From assembly GCA_031421635.1 (NCBI GenBank), contig JANOPA010000067.1, positions 1-64,000 of the forward strand: a stretch of 64,000 nt of DNA, written 5' to 3'. The notes beneath the pieces are model-generated. The model worked only from the letters and a program-made list of their open reading frames with translations. It was not told the DNA's origin and ran no database searches. Origin of the DNA: JAPOKJ01 sp031421635 (GTDB lineage: Bacteria; Pseudomonadota; Gammaproteobacteria; Burkholderiales; Burkholderiaceae_E). Below, piece after piece: positions 33,789 through 42,351 of this stretch (positions are counted from its first letter, which is position 1; each line of letters begins with the position of its first letter). The translations under genes were made by a program, and so were the position numbers.

Positions 33789-34972
33789 TGCTTTAAACCG
33801 TGCCGTAGGTGGGGTGAGGTGGACTCAATGGACGAGTTGGACATCATTGGAAGATTAGACAATCCTTCCGACTTAAAGTTGTCATAGGATTGCAAACTCC
33901 AGGGTTGGGCGAGAGCCTTACTCACGCTAAATTCGAAAGCAGAGCGGACACTCTCGCGTTGAGGAGCGGGGTCGAAGCTCATCTGTGAACTACGTTCGAT
34001 CTCCCCGACCGCGTCGCCCGGCTCAAACGAATCAAGGTCGATACCCGGAAGGCCGAGCCGTTCAACGATATCCCGACCTTTGATTGAATAGTGTAGGTTG
34101 TAGGAATGACGCCCGGCTAAAAGACGAAGGATGGTCGTATGAAAGCGTACCGCTACAACCGAATGTGCGAGAGCGATGACACCGGCAAAGGCGTCGATGG
34201 GATGATGCCCCCCGCCCACTTGGAGAGGCTGTAACACGGCAAGTTGCGGAAGCCGTCGGCGCAGCTCAGTAACGATAATGCTATCGTTATCACCGGCCCC
34301 AACCTCCGCTTGCAACAAGACGGTCGGATGATGCCCCCTTAAAATAAGCAGGCGGCATAGCTCGGCGATCTTCTCGGTGAAGAGTTGATTATCATGTGGG
34401 TACATGGCATTAAAGCCGCGTACGGATACAAGGACACACTTCTCTGCGTCAATGCCATTTTTCTCAAAGAGCGCTCTACCTGCATCAATACTGCGAGCCG
34501 CCGAACGATACGCAAAGGCAATGTCGAAACTTAGATGCGCCGAGATACCCGCGGCCACCAGTCTACGTTGACTCTGAGCGTCACGCACGGTGACGCTGGA
34601 CAGACGCCGCAACACTCCGCAAAGAATTCTAAATGAGAGACCTTGACAAGACTCTGGGATACTCTGCCCAAACATGAAGCTGCGTCGTGGCGGACGGGAC
34701 GCGAGCAAGCGTGTATTTTGAAGAAACTTTTTGGTAACGAGATATTTTCTTGCATTGTTAAAAATGTCACCGCCGACAGAGACATGCAAGTCCTCAGCAC
34801 CAGACCGACAGCCGGGCAGCAATCCACGGATCCGCTCGCGCTGGGAGAGATCGAGTGTGCTGTGAACACCCATGGGAGAGGCCAGTTGAACCAGCGATTC
34901 ATAGATGACTGCGTCACCAAGATTATCGGATGAATACTCGTTAACGAGATGTAAATTCATTGCCACTCTCAT
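33785..34972 (-). CDS. Polysaccharide pyruvyl transferase family protein
   Basis: 395 residues; ATG 34972, or ATG 34960 (Met5). It overlaps the upstream membrane-protein gene by 20-32 bases. Motifs SSDNLGDAVIYESL near the N-terminus, GGDIFNN, and the late AHSVVAVRFHTTILRLLAG are typical of CsaB/WcaK-type enzymes that attach a pyruvate ketal from phosphoenolpyruvate to a sugar. That adds negative charge to the polymer. Fits the exopolysaccharide operon. Confidence 0.85.
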   Translation of the reverse strand: MRVAMNLHLVNEYSSDNLGDAVIYESLVQLASPMGVHSTLDLSQRERIRGLLPGCRSGAEDLHVSVGGDIFNNARKYLVTKKFLQNTRLLASRPPRRSFMFGQSIPESCQGLSFRILCGVLRRLSSVTVRDAQSQRRLVAAGISAHLSFDIAFAYRSAARSIDAGRALFEKNGIDAEKCVLVSVRGFNAMYPHDNQLFTEKIAELCRLLILRGHHPTVLLQAEVGAGDNDSIIVTELRRRLPQLAVLQPLQVGGGHHPIDAFAGVIALAHSVVAVRFHTTILRLLAGRHSYNLHYSIKGRDIVERLGLPGIDLDSFEPGDAVGEIERSSQMSFDPAPQRESVRSAFEFSVSKALAQPWSLQSYDNFKSEGLSNLPMMSNSSIESTSPHLRHGLKQ

Positions 34973-36260
34973 CTAAAGAAAGATCTGTACTAGACGGTCG
35001 AACGAGGGCGTCTTCCTTCTTGAATTTTGCTGTTTGCTTGAGTGCCATCCCAATCACCACTAGCCCAGGCCAGTAAAGATAGGAAAGAATTTCAAGATTT
35101 TCGGCAAAGGTGTAGAGAAATATCAGCACCAATATTCTCAGCGCAGTGCGCAGCTCATTGGTTTTGTTGCCGTGTCGAATCAACACACAAAGCGTCCAAG
35201 TCAAAGGAACGACCAGTGATACGACTCCTACCAGGCCCTTAACAAAGAGCAACCCAAACCAGGTGTGATGACTCCCGATGGGCATGTACTCAACAAGGTG
35301 AGGACCTCTTTCAACAGCACCGTGCCCCCAAAGAACCGCCTCACTTTCCCAGCGCTCTAAGGCAATCCGACCGAGAGTTGCGCGCACTCGCGAAGAGTCC
35401 GCGCGGGCACCATGAAAGCCGCTCATCGCCTGTTCGTAAATCAGTAACAACTGGTCCATGACCAGGCCAGTAATCAGCGCAACCGGAGATGCGACTAAGA
35501 GAACAACCGGCCTTCCAATGTTGAGAAGCAACCAGGTCGCACTGGCTACGATTGGGATGCATAACAAGCCCAGGCGTGAGCTAGAGGCCAAAATGGCCAA
35601 GAACGTTCCAAGTAAGCCGAGAGCTCGGATGCGAGCTTCTCGTTCATTCATAATCAAAAAAAAGTAAACACACATCACCATGCCAATAGCAGGTGCCCAA
35701 GGCGCGAAGAGCCTCCACCGTGGCATGCCACTATCTGGACTGATGCCATATAGCTCAACTGCAAAATATTCCGGACCTGGTCCGCCGATAATGCTCACTG
35801 GCGAGATGTATAACTGCCCTGGCAATCCGATTGCCCAAGCGAGCCCCACAACAGGCAGAATGCAAATCGTTTGAATTCCAAGGATGGAGGCGGCACGCGC
35901 GAGAACTTCTAAGCGAACTTGAGCGCAACCAACGATCATGAAGAGCGGCAACAAGGCCCAGCCCTTAGCCCAGCCCACGGCCGATTTAAGCATGGGCCCC
36001 AAACCTAGATTGAAATCGGCATGAGCAACGATCAGGGCTAGCAGCATGCTCAACATTCCCGCGACCCAAACATGAATGGCCAAGGGAATACCTGCCAATC
36101 CGGTTGCTCGCGCTTGTCGCGCTATAAGCATCCAGCCAATAACAGGACCAAGCACATAGAGCGCACCTAAAACATAGTAGCCATAGGTCCACACGATGCA
36201 ATGCCAAATTACTTTCTCTTCGAAAGACTCTGGACGGATCGTCGCGACCTTTGCACTCAT
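34941..36260 (-). CDS. Wzy polymerase / O-antigen-ligase-like membrane protein
   Basis: 439 residues with about ten or more hydrophobic helices and one large periplasmic loop (roughly 270-330) that contains RVRATLGRIALERW and GHGAVERGPHLVEYMPIGSHHTWF. The H/E-rich loop between late helices is characteristic of WaaL/Wzy-type enzymes. Polymerase is the likely role because the locus otherwise has Wzx, Wzz-like and Wza-like partners. Its start overlaps the chain-length gene by 4 bases. Confidence 0.75.
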   Translation of the reverse strand: MSAKVATIRPESFEEKVIWHCIVWTYGYYVLGALYVLGPVIGWMLIARQARATGLAGIPLAIHVWVAGMLSMLLALIVAHADFNLGLGPMLKSAVGWAKGWALLPLFMIVGCAQVRLEVLARAASILGIQTICILPVVGLAWAIGLPGQLYISPVSIIGGPGPEYFAVELYGISPDSGMPRWRLFAPWAPAIGMVMCVYFFLIMNEREARIRALGLLGTFLAILASSSRLGLLCIPIVASATWLLLNIGRPVVLLVASPVALITGLVMDQLLLIYEQAMSGFHGARADSSRVRATLGRIALERWESEAVLWGHGAVERGPHLVEYMPIGSHHTWFGLLFVKGLVGVVSLVVPLTWTLCVLIRHGNKTNELRTALRILVLIFLYTFAENLEILSYLYWPGLVVIGMALKQTAKFKKEDALVRPSSTDLSLDESGNEFTSR

Positions 36261-37660
36261 GAGGGCATTTTCCTAAGCCACGCTAGCGCAAGTCCCAAGG
36301 CCAAGAAGATCGAGGCGACGGCGGCCCCAGCACCCACATACGACATTTTTGGGGAGCTGGCCTTTCTTGGCAGACCGGGTGCGACCAGAGTTTGCACCAT
36401 TGGGTAGGAAGAAAATATGTTGGCGCTTCCGATGTCTGTCTTACCCATCGCGCCCGTGAAGATGGCCTCCGAGAAACTCACCCGGCGGCGTAGCTCGTCG
36501 AGCCTTGCAGACTGACTAGCAAGCGCGGGTAGTTGGGTTGCAAGTTTCGCGCGTTGAGCGTCGATAACGACAAGCTCAGCAACAATGGAGTCCGCCGAAA
36601 CTTTAGCGGAGACCAGTTCACGCAAAAGCGTATCGCGGCTGCGGTCTTGCATAATGATCGCAAGCTTGCGCAGATTCGCATCGGAGAGGTGCAGCTCCAG
36701 GACTTCTCCAGAGCGACGACGCATTGACTTCCAAGCACTATCGCGCTGCCCGCTTGATTCACGTACCTTGGGGTGACTGTCATCCCACTTGTGCGCATAG
36801 TCCGTGAGCAAGGCGGATGCCGTAGCAAACTGTTTGAAATGCTCGAGAAAGAGAGCGTCCCCTTGCAAGGTCAAGGTCCACCCTGCAACCATCGCGGAAA
36901 TGCCTAACTGGGTTGCTAAACTGCTCGCGGTCGTGCGGTCGTGAGCCAACTTTTGTCTCAGCTCGAGCTGACGCTTTTGCAAAACGGTTGTGGTGAGTGC
37001 CATCTCGTCTAGTTGCTTCTCAGTCACAATTTCAGACTTGACTTTAAATTTCACGAGATCGTTTTGCGCTAGGACGAGCTTTTCTCTCGATGTTTTAATG
37101 GCCTGCTCAATCGCCTGCTCTCTTTGGAAAAGCTCGTCTCTTCTTAGTTCAGTGAGTCTGGCAAGAAAGACCTTGTTCAATGCGTTCGCCTTGGCTAATG
37201 CCTGCTCGGCACTTGCGCCGTTCATCTTAATTTCCATCACCGAGCTTTGATCAATCAGCTTGACGCGAGGTACACCAAACTTGGCCGCGTCAACGTCAGA
37301 CTCTTTGGCGGCTGCCTCCAGCACCGTCTCACTCAACAGGATTTCTTTGTAATTGACTCGCGGATCGAGACTTTTCGAGTCATAGGTTGATCTTGAGGTT
37401 GCATAAGCTTGCCCGACGTCCTTAAGATCAACCCGTGCATCGGCATCGCTGCTCGGAAGAATTAGGCTTGACTCCACCAAATAGCTACGCGGCCAGGCCA
37501 CGATGACTAGTAGGGCAATGGTCCAAATCACGACATTGCCCAAGATCGCGCCCAAGAAAAATTTGCGCAAGCCTCGTCGCTGCCACGGCCGCTTCCAAGC
37601 ACCGGGCGGCCTTTGGGGCGTCACTTCGTGAAATTGAAAAAACCTCTTGAAATCGATCAT
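36257..37660 (-). CDS. Chain-length determinant / polysaccharide co-polymerase (Wzz/GNVR type) without kinase
   Basis: 467 residues. Two membrane helices (about 32-55 and 440-460) flank a long periplasmic coiled-coil region. The N-terminal pattern (RSYLVESSLILPSS) and the pre-TM Pro-rich LVAPGLPRKASSPK are typical of polysaccharide co-polymerases. There is no Walker A kinase domain at the C-terminus and no separate BY-kinase gene in the locus. Overlaps both neighbours by 4 bases, so it is strictly within the operon. Confidence 0.85.
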   Translation of the reverse strand: MIDFKRFFQFHEVTPQRPPGAWKRPWQRRGLRKFFLGAILGNVVIWTIALLVIVAWPRSYLVESSLILPSSDADARVDLKDVGQAYATSRSTYDSKSLDPRVNYKEILLSETVLEAAAKESDVDAAKFGVPRVKLIDQSSVMEIKMNGASAEQALAKANALNKVFLARLTELRRDELFQREQAIEQAIKTSREKLVLAQNDLVKFKVKSEIVTEKQLDEMALTTTVLQKRQLELRQKLAHDRTTASSLATQLGISAMVAGWTLTLQGDALFLEHFKQFATASALLTDYAHKWDDSHPKVRESSGQRDSAWKSMRRRSGEVLELHLSDANLRKLAIIMQDRSRDTLLRELVSAKVSADSIVAELVVIDAQRAKLATQLPALASQSARLDELRRRVSFSEAIFTGAMGKTDIGSANIFSSYPMVQTLVAPGLPRKASSPKMSYVGAGAAVASIFLALGLALAWLRKMPS

Positions 37661-38796
37661 AGCCTGACGCCTTTCAGAATGATCGATAGTGGGCTGAGCA
37701 AGTCCGACAATGAGCGAAAGACATCGCGCATATTGGTTACTTTGGAGTCGTAACAGGCAATGGCATCACCCTCGAGCAAAACTGGATTGTTCTCGGCGAT
37801 TGGGAAGCGAATTAAGTCTTCAACATGAGCGTCCAGGGTGCTGGTGGTGCCCAACACGCGATCCGTTCGAACCAGCACCGCCGATCGACTGGCCGCTGTG
37901 GATTCAATACCGCCCACACAGTTGCCAGCGACTACCGCCTGAGATAACCGTGTTCCGTAGGGGAGCGATATGGTGCCGCCACTCACGGTAGCTTGGTTGT
38001 TGCTTTGGGCCGGGGTGATCAGGTTTGACATGAATACTTTGACACCAGGCGGTGTGATTGCCGAGGGCCTGGCTAGAGTCGCCTGTGGCAATGGCATGGT
38101 GGGAACGATCACTTCATCACCAGCCTGAAGCGACGGGTCAAGGCTGTACTCGCCGCGCACCATCCCCCACAAATTATAGAGATGGCTCACGCCATTGCGT
38201 CGCACCACAATATTGGAAACGTCCGCCCAAGGGGTGACCCCACCCGCGGCACGCAAGGCGTCACTTAGTCGACGCTCGGGCAAGGCGGCACCAGGAATTT
38301 CCTCCTGACGCTCCGGGGTGCGGTCGCGCGGAAGCGGGAGATTGACGCGCAGAGCTCCAGGATAAAACACCGCCCCTGAGACCGCTACATGAATAGGTGC
38401 CCAGTAAAGCACGCTGACCGAGGTTCGCACAAAATTTATGCGAAACAGGCCAGAGGAGACCAAACGATCAGAGATTGCGGCCGCTGCAGCGTCGGGCTCC
38501 AGCCCGGCTACTAAAATGGGACTGGTATAGGGCATCTGGATTCGGCCCTGAACATCTACCTGATACCGCCCTGAAAACTCCTCACCGGACGCAACGGTGA
38601 CGTTCAGTCGGTCGCCGGGGGTCAGCGGCAGTGCGATGGCAAGAGACGACAGAAAAAACATCGCTAATAGCAATGAAAGAATGCAGGCAAGCGTCGTTAA
38701 ACCTATCGCTAGAAAATCACCGAAACTGGGTTTGCGAAAGCATCGGGTGAAAGGCAGTAGAAGGCGCTTGTATAAGGGAGCTTTTCCCGAATTCAT
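37657..38796 (-). CDS. Polysaccharide export protein (Wza-like, SLBB domains)
   Basis: 379 residues from ATG 38796. An upstream TTG (38934) is in frame but lies inside the sigma-54-type promoter, so the ATG is preferred. An N-terminal hydrophobic segment (FLAIGLTTLACILSLLLAM) precedes a Poly_export domain (LTPGDRLNVTVASGEEFSGRYQVDVQGRIQMPY) and SLBB-like repeats (VAVSGAVFYPGALRV; LPYGTRLSQAVVAGNC). No lipobox is seen, unlike Wza proper. It would form the periplasmic/outer-membrane export channel. First gene of the exopolysaccharide operon. Confidence 0.82.
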   Translation of the reverse strand: MNSGKAPLYKRLLLPFTRCFRKPSFGDFLAIGLTTLACILSLLLAMFFLSSLAIALPLTPGDRLNVTVASGEEFSGRYQVDVQGRIQMPYTSPILVAGLEPDAAAAAISDRLVSSGLFRINFVRTSVSVLYWAPIHVAVSGAVFYPGALRVNLPLPRDRTPERQEEIPGAALPERRLSDALRAAGGVTPWADVSNIVVRRNGVSHLYNLWGMVRGEYSLDPSLQAGDEVIVPTMPLPQATLARPSAITPPGVKVFMSNLITPAQSNNQATVSGGTISLPYGTRLSQAVVAGNCVGGIESTAASRSAVLVRTDRVLGTTSTLDAHVEDLIRFPIAENNPVLLEGDAIACYDSKVTNMRDVFRSLSDLLSPLSIILKGVRL

Positions 38797-38929
38797 AGCG
38801 CAGCAATCCGAGAACGAGGTTGAGTGTGTTGCGCGCGACGGACTTTCATTCGGGTCTCCAATCTCATCTTTGAGAGTTGCTTCAATGAGAGTATTAAAGC
38901 CCGGGAGCACAAAGAATGTGTGACGACAC

Positions 38930-38946
38930 TGCAAACAACGCGCCAG
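38930..38946 (-). promoter_or_regulatory. Sigma-54 (RpoN)-type promoter of the exopolysaccharide operon
   Basis: Minus strand reads CTGGCGCG-TTGT-TTGCA: GG at 38944-38943 and GC at 38932-38931 are exactly ten bases apart, and both half-sites match the RpoN consensus (TGGCAC / TTGCA) with one mismatch in the -24 element. Transcription would start near 38919, giving a leader of about 120 bases before the Wza-like ATG at 38796. No bacterial enhancer-binding protein gene is in the window. Confidence 0.6.
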
Positions 38947-38977
38947 GAGGCTGCACCCTTTGGAAGGGCTTTCGCGC

Positions 38978-41137
38978 TTAGGTGCTTAGGAGGGCGGGGC
39001 TTTCAACCACGGCAAACTTGCTCAGTCGCACAGTATTCACACCCGATTCATGGACATAGCGGACATCGTCGCAGACATCGTGAATAATTCCAAGGCCAAA
39101 GCCACCTTCAGGGAAATTGTCCAGGTTGGGCTTGTGCCGATCAAGATCAGGTTGAAAATAATCGCCAAGATAAATTAGTTCAATCTGCAAGGTATTGGGA
39201 AGTCTCGTCGACAGTATCTCCACCGGAGCGCCCGGTAATAGCCCGGTCGCATGTCTGACTATATTGGTGAAGACTTCGACTGCCGCGACAGTAATGAGCG
39301 ACGCCTCCGTAACGCTAAAGCCCAGCAGCAGTGCGTCCTCATTGACCATGGTTCGGACTTTGGCAATTGAGTCTAAGTGCACATCCAGTTCAAGACGAAG
39401 AATAGCCACATTGGGATCGGCGCGCGTCGCTAAAAGCATGGTGAGGTCGTCGGTAAATCTAACCCCTTCACCCAATAAGCTGCTGCGTAGATTACTAAGA
39501 ATTGCGCCGGGCGTTTTATGGAGCTTGAGAAATCTGGCGAGGGCGGTCCTCACGCTATAGACGCCGAGTCGCTCACCATTGGCAAGAATGGCGTCTGGAA
39601 GACCGTCGGAATGCAAAAACACTGAATCCAAGGCAGTCATCGCCGTGGTTTCCTGAACAAATTCAATTTTGTCGAGTACACCGAGGGGTGGATGCTGATT
39701 ACCTAAGGCCACAAAGGTACCTCGATCGCGTGCCAGCAGAGCTTCCTCATGACCACAACCGACCCAGGTCACCGTATTGGTGCGCATGTCAATTCGCAAA
39801 TAGCACAGCGTTACGAAAGCTTCTAGCGCCTGCAAATGGGGTGTGACTTCCCGATGCATTGATCGTACTACTTCGGCGGGTTGAGGAAGTCGCCCTAAGT
39901 CAATTGCACTCGTCGTCAGTTCGATCAAGGAACGGCTCAACTGCATTTTTACGGCGGCACCCATAAGCGCTGCATTGACGCCCTTGCCCATCACGTCGCC
40001 TGCAACAATGTCAATGGTTTGCTCGCTTAGGCAAATGACCTCAATGAAATCCCCATCAATGCCTTGGGAGGGCTGATTGAAGGCACTGAGCCACAGGTGT
40101 GTGAGTCTTCGATTTTGCTGAGTAGTCAGAAGAGATTGCTGAATTTTCGTGCCAACAGATAGCTCAGCAGCGCGAGCCTGTTGCAATTGAAGTGTCAACT
40201 GATGTGATTGGACCAGCAGATCGCCTCGTTCAGCTTCAATTCTCTTTCGGTCTGAGATGTCAGTGTGGGTGCCGACCATTCGAATGGGTTTGCCATCGAT
40301 TTTTGCTCTTTGAACCACGGTGCCGCGTGCGTGAATCCATTGCCACTCTCCACTATGAGAGCGCATCCTGCACTCTGCTGAAAAGCTCGGTTGCTTGCCT
40401 ACCAAGTGTTCCAACAGCGCTGATAAAACGACGGAGGAATCCTCGGGATGCAGTAAGGCGCACCAAGCGCTATGCGTCGCTTCAAATGATCCTTGGTCAT
40501 ACCCCAGCATTTTGAGCCAACGAGTTGAGTAAATAACCTGACCCGACTGAACATCCCAGTCCCACACGCCATCGCCTGCCCCCTCCAAGGCAAGTTTCCA
40601 CCGCTCGGATGATTCGGCTAAAGCCGCTTCCGCAAGATGTCGTTCGGAGATATCCCGCACTGAAACGACGTAGGACTTCAACTTGCCCACATGCGCAGGG
40701 AAGATACTAAACTCGATTGGAAATTTGCGTCCGTTCTGATGTTTTGCGAATACTTCAAAACGGCGATTCAGAATTAAGTCTTCGCTTTTCTCCAGCACCC
40801 GAGCCAGGTCATAGTAGCGTCGGTTTTTGAGGAGTTCGGGCAAACGCACAAAGTCGTTCAAATGACGCGCCCGGACTTCGGCATAGCGATATCCAAACAT
40901 ACGCTCAGCGGCCGGGCTGAAATCGACGATTCGACCCTGCGCGTCTATCGAGATCACGGCATCCAGAGATGCCAAAAGAATCGCCTCATTTCGAGAGGCC
41001 AACGCAAAGCCAACGTCGTGAGCTCGCTTTAATTTGAGCTTGGTATCTAAGTTGCGATTAAAGCTACGACGAAAAAATAGAGCCCCAAAAAGGAGTAGGG
41101 CAATGAGCATTAAGGTCATACCGGCAATCCAATTCAT
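38978..41137 (-). CDS. PAS-PAS-PP2C(SpoIIE)-HATPase signalling protein
   Basis: 719 residues; AAGGAG ribosome-binding site. One N-terminal helix (5-22), PAS 1 (~50-165), PAS 2 (~180-300), a short coiled coil, a SpoIIE-type Mn-phosphatase domain (~335-575; D361/D363 in GIDGDF, D381 in GDVMGKG, D511 in HSDG, D563/D564 in FTDDL), and an RsbW-like ATPase domain (~590-705; EVFTNIVRH and EGGFGLGI). The phosphatase would dephosphorylate and the kinase phosphorylate an STAS protein, most likely the one encoded just upstream (41211-41564). The pairing resembles SypE/SypA of Vibrio fischeri. Paralogue at 52623-55718. Confidence 0.88.
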   Translation of the reverse strand: MNWIAGMTLMLIALLLFGALFFRRSFNRNLDTKLKLKRAHDVGFALASRNEAILLASLDAVISIDAQGRIVDFSPAAERMFGYRYAEVRARHLNDFVRLPELLKNRRYYDLARVLEKSEDLILNRRFEVFAKHQNGRKFPIEFSIFPAHVGKLKSYVVSVRDISERHLAEAALAESSERWKLALEGAGDGVWDWDVQSGQVIYSTRWLKMLGYDQGSFEATHSAWCALLHPEDSSVVLSALLEHLVGKQPSFSAECRMRSHSGEWQWIHARGTVVQRAKIDGKPIRMVGTHTDISDRKRIEAERGDLLVQSHQLTLQLQQARAAELSVGTKIQQSLLTTQQNRRLTHLWLSAFNQPSQGIDGDFIEVICLSEQTIDIVAGDVMGKGVNAALMGAAVKMQLSRSLIELTTSAIDLGRLPQPAEVVRSMHREVTPHLQALEAFVTLCYLRIDMRTNTVTWVGCGHEEALLARDRGTFVALGNQHPPLGVLDKIEFVQETTAMTALDSVFLHSDGLPDAILANGERLGVYSVRTALARFLKLHKTPGAILSNLRSSLLGEGVRFTDDLTMLLATRADPNVAILRLELDVHLDSIAKVRTMVNEDALLLGFSVTEASLITVAAVEVFTNIVRHATGLLPGAPVEILSTRLPNTLQIELIYLGDYFQPDLDRHKPNLDNFPEGGFGLGIIHDVCDDVRYVHESGVNTVRLSKFAVVESPALLST

Positions 41138-41210
41138 GACGTGCCTCTCCTTTCTGCTTCATGAGTGTTACCAACAACAATGCTCTCCGAAAAGAGCAAT
41201 ACTACTTTGA

Positions 41211-41564
41211 CTAGGCATGCGTTCCGACTTCAAAAGCATTCAAGGCATCTTCACGGCTGACATGAATGTGGAACACTCGATGCATTCTCATGAGTTCAAA
41301 CAAAGCGCGAACCGTGACACTCATCGAACACAGACGAAACTCGCCCTGTCGGCTATTGAGAAGACGTTGACAAGAAATCAAAGCGCCCAAACCAGAACTA
41401 TCTACAAATTTTATGTAAGACATATCAAAGACTACTCGGTTTCTTGATTGAATAAGCGATTGCACGACTTCGCGAAATACTCTTACGTTACTTGCATCCA
41501 GATTATCCTCACGCAATTCAATCACTAAAACATTACTGCCTTCAATTTTCGATCTAATTTCCAT
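41211..41564 (-). CDS. STAS-domain anti-sigma-factor-antagonist-like protein
   Basis: 117 residues. Whole protein is a single STAS domain: MEIRSKIEGSNVLVIEL, then the phosphorylation loop FVDSSGLGALIS with S56/S57. Such proteins switch between a free and a phosphorylated state under control of an RsbW-type kinase and a PP2C phosphatase; both activities appear fused in the downstream gene. The partner that it binds when dephosphorylated is unknown: no sigma factor of that class is present in the window. 74% or so of positions look similar to the second STAS protein at 55836-56222 by eye, so I call them paralogues without giving a measured identity. Confidence 0.9.
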   Translation of the reverse strand: MEIRSKIEGSNVLVIELREDNLDASNVRVFREVVQSLIQSRNRVVFDMSYIKFVDSSGLGALISCQRLLNSRQGEFRLCSMSVTVRALFELMRMHRVFHIHVSREDALNAFEVGTHA

Positions 41565-41675
41565 TTTTTGCCTGCTACTGAGTTGATGACATTCTGATTA
41601 GATCACCGACTTTAGGCTGAATTGTCATCGAAGTGTGAAGACATAATACGCAGGACAGAAAAGATACTTGTTACT

Positions 41676-42002
41676 CTACGGTACTAATTCTCCAATGGCG
41701 ATTTTAAGGTTCTGCAATGTCTCACTCGATTCCTTCGGGGCGCCGGTTTTCAAAGAAAGTTCGGCTTCGCGAGCGGCTTTTCCGAGACGCGAAAACCCGT
41801 AACTTGAAGCGGCGCCGACAAGTCGATGCAAGGCTTGAACGCGTTCTTCGGAGCTTGCAGGAAATTCGATTTCTTGCCAACGTTTGGAGATCCCCGCTAG
41901 AAAATGCATACGCAGCTCGATGAATTCCTGACGTAAGGCTTCAGGCAGGTGATCGAAGTCAGCAACTTGCACGACCGTGTTCCCAGTAGAGCTTAATGTC
42001 AT
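41676..42002 (-). CDS. Histidine phosphotransfer (Hpt) domain protein
   Basis: 108 residues, all helical. The conserved phospho-acceptor His59 lies in ALHRLVGAASSYGF, the typical Hpt helix. The ATG overlaps the receiver gene by 44 bases; a later GTG start would leave the Hpt helix bundle intact. It probably relays phosphate between the upstream kinase/receiver and a further target. Confidence 0.82.
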   Translation of the reverse strand: MTLSSTGNTVVQVADFDHLPEALRQEFIELRMHFLAGISKRWQEIEFPASSEERVQALHRLVGAASSYGFSRLGKAAREAELSLKTGAPKESSETLQNLKIAIGELVP

Positions 42003-42351
42003 TCGAAAGTGTCATCGAATTGAATGGTTTCACGATGACACCAGTCGCGCCATATTCGAGTAACTCGGTCACTTCTTCAATCATTGCCTTGGCCGTCATG
42101 AACACAATGGGCACGCCCTTCATCACGGGCATAAGTCGAAGCGCCTGGAGTGTTTCTGGGCCGCTTAAGCCCGGCATCATGACATCAAGAAGAATCAAGT
42201 CCGGCCGGAATTCGGGAACCTCGTCCAGCGCTGCTTGGCCGCCCTCACAGCACCTCACTTCGTAGCCCCCGACCTTCGAAAGACAGAAGTCAAGGATCAA
42301 ACGAATATCGGCATCGTCTTCAACGCACATTACTTTACGTAGCTCGCTCAT
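41959..42351 (-). CDS. CheY-like single-domain response regulator
   Basis: 130 residues: acidic pair VEDD (10-13), phospho-acceptor D56 (LILLDVMMPG), Thr in FMTAKA and Lys in VIVKPFN. No output domain. Its start overlaps the kinase stop by 4 bases (42348-42351). With the neighbouring kinase and Hpt gene it forms a phosphorelay: kinase to receiver to Hpt, or the reverse. Confidence 0.92.
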   Translation of the reverse strand: MSELRKVMCVEDDADIRLILDFCLSKVGGYEVRCCEGGQAALDEVPEFRPDLILLDVMMPGLSGPETLQALRLMPVMKGVPIVFMTAKAMIEEVTELLEYGATGVIVKPFNSMTLSNDIKLYWEHGRASC

